A program made the translations under genes and the position numbers. Below, one piece after another: positions 24,601 through 36,600 of a DNA stretch of 60,000 nucleotides. Source of the DNA: Branchiostoma floridae (taxonomy: Eukaryota; Chordata; Leptocardii; Amphioxiformes; Branchiostomatidae); the NCBI RefSeq assembly GCF_000003815.2, contig NC_049990.1:4888251-4948250 (forward strand), in the 5' to 3' direction. The notes beneath the pieces are model-generated. The model saw only the letters and a program-made list of their open reading frames with translations. It was not told the DNA's origin and ran no database searches. How positions within the stretch are numbered: position 1 is the stretch's first letter; each line of letters starts with the position of its first letter.

Positions 24601-27600
24601 AATCGTAATTGAACTTTGAATTGAATTTTGTTTTGATTCCCCAGGTTGACACTGTGAAAAGAATGTGTATAAAGAAACTACCCCAAGTTTTAGCCATTCA
24701 GCTGAAGAGGTTTGATTATGACTGGGAAAGGTACGTAAGAGCCATACTTCATACCATTATTGTAATTAAAGTGTTCATATATTAATCAAAATGTTTTGGT
24801 CTCTTTTATCTACTTGGGCTTAGTTGAAGATTCAAAATATGTATTACTTATTATTTGGTCTCTTTTATTTACATGTACTTAGTTGAAGATTCAAAATATG
24901 TAATTTAATAAACCCTTTTTGTTCCTTCTACAGGGAATGTGCAATCAAGTTCAATGATTACTTTGAATTTCCTCGTGAGTTTGACATGGAACCCTACACA
25001 GTTAAAGGACTAGCCAAAATTGAAGGTAAGTTGTCAAAGAGACCTTTCTCATGTTTTTCTGCATAACTGTACATTTGGAATTCTGAAGGATTTGAAACAT
25101 TTGTGTACAGTGAAGTCAACTTCTGTAAGTCATTTCCTCCGTTCTTTTTTATTTGTGATCAAGGCTGTCTTCTGCTTTTTTTCCATTCCTCTTTTCAACC
25201 TCCTTCTTTTCACTCATTTTTTTGGAGCCCATGTTGTTGATCTTCCTGGTTAAATATGTCGGTTTAAACTTTACAAAGTATGTATTTAAACAGTTACATG
25301 TCTTTTTTGGGATGGATGGATTAAATTATTTTCTGTCCCAACAAGCAAATTTCCATCCCAGGACAGAAGGACGGGTCCTTGGGTCATCCCTGTTTGTGAT
25401 CTACCCTATTTTATGTTTCTATGCAGGGAGGAATAAAAGCCTAACATTAAGCTTAGGCTGTAACTACTGAATTGCTAATGTAGAGACTTGTAAATGTTAA
25501 GTTTTGTCTCTTTGTATTTCAGGGGAAGAAATCCATGGAGACGATGAGAGCCCAGACAATGAGGATGCCGAGCCACCCAGTACCAAATACAGACTGACTG
25601 GCATCCTGGTACACAGTGGACAGGCTAGTGGGGGGCACTACTACTCCTACATCATACAGAGGTACTACAGGAGTTGTTAGGTAGTCATTTGGAACCATAG
25701 AAAACAGGAGGATAGGTCTACGAAGGACAGAAATTTAAGTGGCACATCTGGTAGTATTGCACAGTATGATTGTAAAGTTTAGAATGTGTGTCTAGGCAAG
25801 AACATCAAATGTTTTAAGAAATTAGAGGCATGGCCTTTTTTCCATGACATCCTGATTCCTGGCTTTTTTGCAATGTGAAAAATTTTAATGATGAATTTTT
25901 TTTTAATGTTTGATTACTTTGTTGTGAAACTTGCCTGGATTTCTGAAGATCTGACCATGAGATGTGTATTCATGACAGCAGATCTAAGATTACTAGAAGT
26001 GATGACTATGCCCTAAAACGTCTAAGAAAGCCACAGATATGACCTCTTCTCTTACATATTTTTATGCTCCCAACAGCAGGTCCCCTGAAGGCCAGCTGCG
26101 CTGGTACAAGTTTGACGATGGGGAGGTGACAGAGTGTAAGATGGACGATGATGAGGAGATCAAGAACCAGTGCTTCGGGGGAGAGTACATGGGGGAGGTG
26201 TTCGACCACATGTTAAAAAGGTGCTGTATAGTTTGAACTGGTTTATTGTTTTATTAACTCCTGTAGTTGATGTATGAAACTGCAACAGCTACTTTTCCAG
26301 GAGTAACAAAATTACACAGAAAACATATACACAACATATAACAATATCCCACAATTACAAGTACTAACTGACAATCATCATACAAAAAATATCATAAAAT
26401 GCATATGCCTTATTGAGTACCTCCTGTGCCACTGGTCTCTACTATACTTTTGATTAGCTAGTAGGCACAAACAACAAAAAACAGCAAAAGCAATGGTTCA
26501 AGTTGAAGGATTGTCAATGCCACCACTGAGTGAAAACAAGAAGGGCAAAGCAACTGAAGTACAAAATAGCAACATCATTGAGGTGCAAATAGTGTGCTCT
26601 CAAAAAAAAAAGGATATATGAGAAACTTAGAGTATTGTTACCAACAATTAACAACATTTAGTTGTGGGAGAATCTAAGGTCTAACTTGGGTAAGGCCTGT
26701 TCTTGAAACCAATGGAATAACTGCTTAGCATGAAAAGTTGAATAATTGAAATGATAGGATAAATGCTTGACTTTTGTCATATTGTATAATTATAAGTTAC
26801 TTGCATATTCTATAATAAATGTTTACTAGAATAAGTAGAAATACATAAGAATTACTCTGAATAAGTCAATCTTTGTGTGTCTTGCGTATTCTGTTATCAA
26901 AGTTTATATTGACTATGGCCTTTTCCAGAATGTCCTACAGACGGCAGAAGAGGTGGTGGAACGCCTACATTCTGTTCTACGAGCGCTACGACGTAGGAGA
27001 CATCGAACACGTGTCAAAAAGTATAGAAGAATTGTCACTAGGTGAGGAACCAAATATACTAAAAGTTCTGACTCATGTTTTGATATACTAGGACAAAAGG
27101 TAGATACCATGTACATGCATGTATGAAACAGGTGTCAAAAAATGTATAACAGTTGTCACTAGGTAAGGAACAAAGCATGGTAAAAGTTTTCTGACTTAGG
27201 CCATACCAATTTAATTTGTTGGTTCTCGGATTTTTTCATGAAAAATATGAAGCGACAGGGCGAAAAAAAAACAAAAAAAAAACTTCTCTGATGGCAAAGC
27301 CATTGCTGAATCTGGCCATGGGGGCTCTCGTATCATACTCACTGAGACACTAACGGTACAGCAAGTGCTACCGGTACATACATTGCTATTTTCGTATGTT
27401 ATTTTCACGATAATTGATTTTATTGATTTCTTTCAGTTTACCGAATTGTACTAAAACATTAGAATTATGGTTATTGATAAAAGGTGACATTGTAATTATG
27501 AATTTTATATGTACCATCCTGGTTTGATTCAATTGGAAACAACAGTCTGAAAATGCAGTCTTCATTTTTGTCTTTTATTCATGGAGGTCAAAAACAAAGT

Positions 27601-30600
27601 GTCCATCTTACAGTAACTGAAACTTATCAACAAACCCCAAGGGGAACTCAAGATAATTTAATATTTGCTCTGCTTGACAAGAATTCCCAGTCTTACTGCA
27701 ACTCTGTGCTACCTACTTTGTCAAAATTCTACTCTTTAAAAGTCAAAAACCCCTGTGAACTTACTACTAATTACTAGTACTTTGGGTGTATATGAACAAG
27801 CCCCAATTTGGCCAAGGGAACTCATATTTTTCTGTTGGCTAAATACTTCGAAATAATTTTTGGTTTGTCCATCAAATATCAAGGAAATTATATTTCATCA
27901 AACCCACCTGCACATCGTTTGGGCCCTCGATGCATATCTGTTAATTATGTGACAGAAGAAGAAGAAGACATGTTTTCATAAATAAATTTTGTCTGTTGGC
28001 CAAGAAGTTTCTTCTGACTTCTGTCCCCGGTTAAAAACTGTACACACCACAAAAAATGTGGCTTTCCTGGATCCACAGACATGGTATTTTCTTCTCCTGC
28101 TACTGCACTACCTTCTACTACACTTCTTCAAGCTCCAATTCTACTCTATTTGTACTCAAAATTATCCGACTCCGGTACTCCGTCCCCTTCTATTTTTCTG
28201 GTGGCGCCATTTTGATTTTAAGAATGATGCTTCTGATTGGCTAATCTCCGTCACATGATCACCTAGGTCACAACTTCAAAGAGAGACACCTATCGACTTA
28301 TTGAAAAACTGCAGCCTTCAGATAGCCTGGGGAGAAAATTTTTTTTTTTTTTTTTTTTGGTTTTGCGATTTTTTGAAGCGGCGATTCCGAGAACCAACGA
28401 ATTAAATTGGTGTGGCCTTAGATACATTAGATATACATATTATGTAGGTGCATGTAATTGAAGATACACATATTGCATATATAATTTCATATTAGGTGTA
28501 CATAATTGATTTTGTATTGAAAGGTAGATTTGTTGTTAAGGAGTGCATGTATGTATTCACATTCATTTGAATGTTTGCATTGTTATTATAGGTCAAAAAA
28601 GTATAAAGTATGAGATTGAGTTGTGCAGAATGAAAAAGAAGAGGCAAAGTGTTGAAGCTTTTCAGTCATTTTTGTCTATTATTTTCTGACTTGTATTATA
28701 ATGAAAGTTGGTCAGTAGCAGTAGTAGTGGTAGTAGACTGCTTTATTAAACAATAACATAACAGGCATAACATTCCTCCTGGCTGCCTGGAAGGCTGAAT
28801 TGCAAGGACATAATAATAACGAATCATACAAACAGCAAACTTTGTAAACGACATGTTAAAACAATGGTGTACTCATCCCGTTGCTACAGAAAATAAGGGA
28901 GGTTTAGGAGTGGGCATGCCGCTGCCCATTGAGCGAGCGGTGAGGAAACAGAACGTCCAGTTCATGCACAACAAGATGCAGTACAGCCAGGAGTACTTCC
29001 AGTTCATGCGCAAACTCATCACCTGTAACGCTCACTACATGAGTCTGCAGCCAGGGCAGGACGAGCTGGTAAGATCCTTCTCTGTTTTTTTTACTTAATG
29101 GTCACCACATAACAAGACCTGAAGGCGACTCAAGGTTATGGGTTACATCACAACTGTAACAGCATCTCTTCGCCCTAGGTCAGGAACATCATGATTGAGA
29201 CCAGCCCAATTGCTCACAATGACCCAATAGTTCTTAAATCTCAAATATGTAAAGCCCACCACAAATAGCTGACCCTGGCCTTCCAACTTTCCTAGACCAT
29301 GGTTGGGAGTTACATGTAGTCATGAGCAAACTCATCACCTGTAACGCTCACTACATGAGTCTGCAGCCAGGGCAGGACAAACTGGTGAGATCCTGCTCTT
29401 AAATCCCAAATATAAAGAGCCCACCACACACAGCTGACCGCAGCCTCCTGACTTTATTAGACCATGGTTGGGAGTTACATGTAGTCATGCGCAAACTCAT
29501 CACCAGGTGTAACGCTCATCTGCAGCCGGGGCAGGACGAGCTGGTAACACATTGCTCTCATATCTCAGACCATGGCCTCCCAACTTTATTGGACCATGGT
29601 TGGGAGTTATATGTAGTCCTGAGCAAACTCATCACCTGTAACGCTCACTTCATGAGTCTGCAGCCAGGCCAGGACGAGCTGGTTCGATATTGCCCTTAAA
29701 TTCTAAATATGAAAGGCCCACCTTAGATAGCCAACCATGGCCTTCACACCTTTTCCAGAGCATGGAGGGGAGTTACATATAGTTTTGAGCATGGTCATCT
29801 GTGGTTGTACAGGTTGCCTGATAGTCTCTGACAGTCATCTGCATTCTGAAAAGAACATACAAAATTGTAGTCAGTCAGCAAAATGTAAAATTAAAACAAT
29901 TTGTTCCAAACTTGTCTGACATTTGTGTTTTAAGAAAGGTTGGGAAATTTTACCCAGTGATCTATGATTCTATCTGGTATATGTTACCTTTATCATTCCT
30001 TCACATGTATCATTTATCTGTTATTATTATGCCTTTGCTTGCTGTTAGGTATGTGCTTATGAACAATAGGTTAATAAAAAACTATTGTTCCTTTCCCAGA
30101 GCCGAGAGGTCGAGGAACTGGCCATGTTGAGTATCCAGCTGGCCTCCAAGTTCCTCTTCACCACGGGGTTCCACACCAAGAAGACACTCAGGTAAAAATC
30201 ACAGGAACACTCCCCAGACAGCTCAGAGAAAACCTTCCTTGGGATGTTGTTTGTTCTTCTTGCAATAAGTTACTGTTGCTTTGCAGTAGTTGGAGAAAAT
30301 CTGCCATAGAACAACATAACATGTTAATGCATTAGAATTGTTTTTTTTTGGGGGGGGGGGGTCAAATAAAGGTTGAAAAACGTTGATGAAGGTTATATAT
30401 ATTAGACATCCAGGTAATAAGTCACTGACAAAAGGTAGTGGATTCTGCCTGAAATGTCTGTCAAGTGACCATTTCCAAAATCATATCCAGTTGCTTGAGT
30501 AACTACTCTCATGTCCCTAATAAACGTACCGGGACGTTTATTTTTTTCCCAGGAAAATTCCACCCGGTACGTTCTTATTTGGGACGGTACGTTTATTATT

Positions 30601-33600
30601 TTTTTGAAAATTGGGGCTTTGCTAACCAGGGACAACCGCAAAATAAAAAGTTTGGGGTTTTCTGTCCATATGTCCGCGGTATTTTTGCTCAAAATTCACT
30701 ATTTTTGGCCGAAGCGACTCGGATTTCCCCTCCACTGTGACCCAAACATCCTCTAGCGATTATGTAAAATATCGGTCGATTTCGCTATGAACATACAAAA
30801 TAAATGTTATTATTGGGAAAATAAGCCGCCACACTGACGTTTTGAAGCACAATTTTTTATATAAACAACTTTTACAGTCTCTATTTACATCGTAAATGAA
30901 CACACTGATCACATAATTTTAGCATGTACAGGTACAGTATATTTCCGACCATGTGGTTCCATGCGCTATCGGCAGCGTCAACGGGGCGGACGAATAATTC
31001 CTTCACATAAGAAACAACAATTAGAACCTTCTTTCCCTTGTAATGTGAGTTTTGGGGCCGCAAATTCTCCAAAAACAGCAGAAATTCGTCCGGAAAAACA
31101 GCTTTAAACTTGAAGAAAAAGACCGAAACTGATCCAACATGGCTGCCAGGAATAACACGCACTGACAGTAAAGCTAGCACCCTGTTGCGCGGCAGATTCG
31201 AATCACTAAAATGAGGCCGTAAACGGGTGAAAATGATTTTATTTCGGTGTAATGATGGGCACAAAATGTCATACATATTTTCAGAGTGTTGAATTTCAGA
31301 AATAATCATAAAATTTTCTAATTTTAGCGGTTTCTAGTGTCAAAATATAATCTGTAACATATTTAGTCTTTGTGGCCTGAATGCTGGGCTACTTCACAGA
31401 CGAGCTCTCACAAAAACTTTGTGAACAGTTTGTGTCCATTTTGGGAGTGTTGATGTGTGTTTTAATTGGTGGTTATGTCTAAAACATATATGGTTGAGTA
31501 ATTGGAGCTATATTTATAATAATTTTATTGATATGCCAGTAATTTTAAGTAATGTACAAAAATACTTATTGATTACTTGCTTCAAGTTCTGAGTAGAAAA
31601 TTCATGTATCATGTAAATTTTCACTTGTTGAATTTGAAAGCACTGTTGGCCCCCGGTTAGGAGTCTGTATACCTTTCATTAGAAAATGGAGAAAATATTA
31701 TAATTTGAATAAGATATCTATAGTTATTCAATATTCATTATTCATACAGCTATATTTAACTGATTTGGTGATCAGGTATAAGTAAATAAAAATAACCTAC
31801 CTGCTTATTATCTTCTTTCCCTTGAACAGAAGTAGCATGGACACAGTCTACATGTCAATTTGGTCATTTTCCGGGGGGTATGTTTATTCCGGGGGGTATG
31901 TTTATTAGATTTTGAAGATTTGTCCGGGGGGTATGTTTATTCCGGAAGGTATGTTTATTAGGGACATGAGAGTACTATTTGGCGTTAAAAAAATAGCTTC
32001 CAACACAATGGTTGACTCAACACAAATTTCTGACCTGAGCTCTGCTTGAAAAGCTTTTGGCAATAACGTGGACTCTTTTATTCCAGGGGCTCAGCGAATG
32101 AGTGGTACGATGCCCTGAGCGTACTGCTGCGACACAGTCGTACAGTCCGCAGCTGGTTTGCTCACAACGTGCTGTTCAGCCATCCCAGTCGTTTCTCCGA
32201 ATACCTGCTCGAGTGCCCTAGTTCTGAGGTGAGGGATTGAGTGGATGTGTGAGAGTGAGTGAGTGAGTAAGAAGATGTAAGAGAGTGACAGAATGAATGT
32301 GAGTGAGTGAGTGAGTGAGTGCAGGGTTCTAGCTAGTGCATTTTATCGTAGTGGGCCACTACGCTAAAATTTGTGACCACTACGCTAAAACAAGGCCCAC
32401 TATGCTCATTTTTAACTAGTGTAGTGGTGCTTTGCTATCATTTACTTGTTCAGCAATGTCTAATCAATATCTAAACAATGGAAAATGATGATATGCCATT
32501 CAAAACTGACTGTGATGTTAACAGAATACCAACTTTTAACTCAACATTATCAAAATCTCACCGTGGAGGGGCCTTCCACACCAATCTCCTGATTGGTCAC
32601 TTCGCTACCATGCCATTCCCACTACGCTAAAATAAAATCCTGGCTAGAACCCTGAAGTGAATGAATGAGTGAATGGATGAGATGAGCTAGTGAGTGAGTG
32701 AGTTAATGGGTATTGTAGATTTTGCATTTTAATTGGCCAATATAAGAAGACTGACTTTTTCCAAAACTTAGAAATACGTGTCACAGATTTTTTTTTGCTT
32801 TCAGGTGAGAAATGCCTTTGCAAAGATTATAGTGTTCCTGGCCCATTTCTCAAGAGATGATGGTCCATGTCCGCCTCCCTTGCTGCCTGGAAAACAAGGT
32901 ACAAAATGTTTTCTTTTGTTGTGTGGAAATATAGTTACTTGATAATGATAGACCCAAAAAAAGGACAAAATGTACGCTTCTTTGAGATTGCAAATTTCCT
33001 TCTAAGCTGCAGAATTTGAAAGAATTTAGTTTTGGGTTGTAGGAAAGCCGGGTGTTAAGTCTACCCCCTCATCTGTTCCTACATATAGCGTAGATAGACA
33101 AAAATTAATGGATATGATCACAAGTAAATCTAGCACACCTTTGCCAAAGACAAACACATGTACTTTCAATCTACTTGTGTCATGTCCAGACTACATATCT
33201 TCGTATATAGGCCAATACATTTGTAATGCTCTAAAAAAGAGAGAATCTATTGTACAGTAACAAACCAACTTGTTAAACTTGCATATTACACTATGTCAAT
33301 ATGCCATTTATGTTCACATTTCTATACTATATATGTATGTAGTTATAGAACGAGTATCATTGTATTAATTGACTTGTTACTGTTGCCTTACAATTGTACC
33401 ATGTACAAATGTTGTGCAATAAAGTTCATTCATTCATTCTGTTTCACAGCCCCGGCAGTGATTGACGCGAACGCCACGTTGAGTGACCACCTGCTGACAG
33501 CTGTCCTGGCTCTACTGAAGAAGGAGGTATCCGAGCACGGCAGACATCTCACCCAGTACTTCCACCTCTTCCTCATGTATGCAAACCTCGGCCTGCCAGA

Positions 33601-36600
33601 GGTAAGGAAAATGTTCTCTTGCCTACGTTTGTGAAGATTAGACATCCAGGTAAGCAATATTCAAATACAATTCAATCTCTACAACTGGATAAAAACGGAT
33701 ATTTACTTCCGGACGTTTCGAGTGACATCCATCACTCTTCTTCAGCGTCACTAGAATGAACTAGCAGAAACAATTCTCTTGCCTACAAATCTCTGCTATC
33801 TAGCAATACACATTTAGTAGTCTTTTGTTTGTGTAAAGTACAAATTTGTCAAAAAAATATGAAAAGAATCATTACCTTTTCAATGCTTCAGCAGTAATTG
33901 TACTTGTGATAGAGAAAATCATGGTCTGGAAATCTGAAATATTTGCAAAACCTAAAATATTTGAAGATTGCTTGTTAAGATTGTTTTTATGTACTACAGT
34001 AGAAGCCAGTTAATTGCACAACTTCTGTTAACTGCACGGAATCCCCAAATCCCAAACAGTGCGGTCCAGTAAGATAACTTCGCATTATTGCACCAGCCGT
34101 ATAATTGCACAAAATTCACTGGCAAATAGGCCGCGCAATTAAGCGGCTTCTACTGTACATTTAACATTTGTATGCTAGATTAGCATGGCAGCAGTTAAAT
34201 CCTTATTTATCTCTTAGTCTTAGAAAGCAACTGGGCAGCTGTACTTTTTCATGAGTCACTGACGAAAAATGTCAGATACTGTCTGAAACGTCTTAACATT
34301 TTCATGACGTATCTAGTTGCTTGAGTAAATGCAGAAATGTTCGCGGTGGATTAATGTTAGTGGCTTTTGCAGTGACCACTTCACTGCGAACTTAAAACCA
34401 CCGCGAACATTTTTCGATTATGGTATTAGACTGCAGTCTATGGTGTTGCTGCGAACTTAAATCCACCGCGAAAAGTCCCTTTTCCCGCTACCGCGAAATC
34501 AAATCCCCTCGAACTTCGCGAATGCATTTACAGTAACTTTTGAATATCTTCATTAACATGCTTGACTATCCGTTATTTGTTCCAGAGAACACAGCTGCTG
34601 AAGCTGAACGTACCTGCCATGTTCTTGCTGGTGGCAACTTAGCCTTTATACAGATCCATTTGGCACATGGACATGGTTGGTGTGCATGGCAATGGTTAAA
34701 TGCTGGAATATTTGTTCTGTTTTCCAGAGAACACAGCTGCTGAAGCTGAACGTACCCGCCATGTTCATGCTGGTTGCGCTGGACGAGGGGCCGGGACCCC
34801 CCATCAAGTACCAGTACGCCGAGCTGGGCAAGCTGTACTCCGTCGTCTCGCTGCTGGTGCGCTGCTGTGATGTCTCCAAGTACATGCAGTCTTCTATATC
34901 TGTGAGTATTTACTATTAGGCAGTGTACAAAATACTTTTCTGAGCCAGGTTGCACAGTGTGTAACTTGGGGCAAAAACTAGGTTACACAACTGAATTTCA
35001 TGTTGCACCACCTACAATTCACCAATTTCTGGAAAAAAAAGGTACAATACATAACCTTTTACTATCATGTTACTTATAAGCATGTTTGTTTCAAACTAAA
35101 AATCAAGTAAATTGACAACAAAATCGAGTTCTGAGGCTCAAAATCTAAGTTGCACCCTTTGCAACCTGAGTTAAGAAGTAAGTTGCACCAAGCAAAAAGT
35201 GGTTGAAATGTGCAAGTGGGTGTTTTGCATGCTGTTAGGTCTTTCTTTGTTTTGTGTAATAACTGCTTTACAGTGTAACAACTGCATTACAGTGTAACGC
35301 AGTTTGTACTAGGATTTATCAAGTACAAACAGCATGAAAGGCTAAATGGTTGGATCCATTGTAGACTGAATGTGTGCCCCTGCTCTCATGTGCATGTACT
35401 GTGGTACTACTGTAAATGCAGAAATGTTCGCGGTGGATTAATGTTCGCGGTTTTCGCGGCGGCTGCTCCACCGCAAATTTAAAACCACCGCGAACATTTT
35501 TCCATAACAGTAAGAGACTACAGTGCATGGTGCTACCGCGAACTTAAAACCACCGCGAAAAGTCTATTTTCCCGCTACCGCGAAATTAAATCCCCGCGAA
35601 CTTAAATGCATTTACAGTATTAGTAAGTAGTTGAGTTTTTAGAGTTACGGTTAAGTATGTTCAAGGGTCAGGTGCCCTTTTAACATCTCTGCTTTTGAGG
35701 AAACTCTCAAATCTCATGGGGAACTGTTTTAAGATACTACCTTGTCAGCTGTATCATTTTGCTAGAGCCATGACAAGCAGTCTTCATGTCTGCCCTTTCA
35801 GTTATACACTTCTTCCTATTTATATTTCAGTTCACTGTTTGATGGTTCTGTCATTTTGAACCTCATTTCAAATATGAAATATATCTAAACATCTATCTTT
35901 TGTTTTCCAGGGAAACCCTCCCCTAGCCAACCCCCACGGCGACCCCGTGTGTCAGCAGCCCATCATGCCACTACAACCTCAAGTGCACGAGATCCTGTTC
36001 GTCAGAACAAGCTACGTCAAGAAGTTGATAGAAGACTGCAACAACTCTGAGGAGACTACAAAGTTGCTTCGGGTAAGTGGCAACTCTACTACATGTACTT
36101 CACTACGAGCTAAAGTAAAGTGTCATGCTTTGACCACAGTAGACCAGAAAGGAAGAGATAAGCAAGACTTTCTTCCAATCTAGCAAGAAAATTACCAAAT
36201 GTAAGAGCTCAAGTTTAGAGGGGTGAAAATTTGAATTTTTCTCCTTTTCCCCCTGTAGTTTTGTTGCTGGGAGAACCCCCACTTCTCGTCGACAGTCCTG
36301 AGCGAGCTTCTGTGGCAGGTGGCGTACTCGTACACGTACGAGCTCAGGCCGTACCTGGACCTGCTGCTGCAGATGCTGCTCATCGAGGACTCCTGGCAGA
36401 ACCACAGAATACACAATGCACTCAAAGGTTGGTTTGTTTGTTTGTTAAATTCTCGATTTGAAATTTACAGTTAAACGTCATGAATTCAAATTATTATTTA
36501 TCCATTAGGCCACACCAAATGTATTTGTTGCTTCTTAGATTTTTTTCTGAAAAAAATTTGAATGACAGGTAAAAAAAATAAAAATACATTTTTTTCAAAA

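Noticed and set aside
30881-31309. 142-residue minus-strand frame as a gene or transposase.
   Set aside because: No recognisable motif, atypical composition, and it lies inside a terminal-inverted-repeat element.
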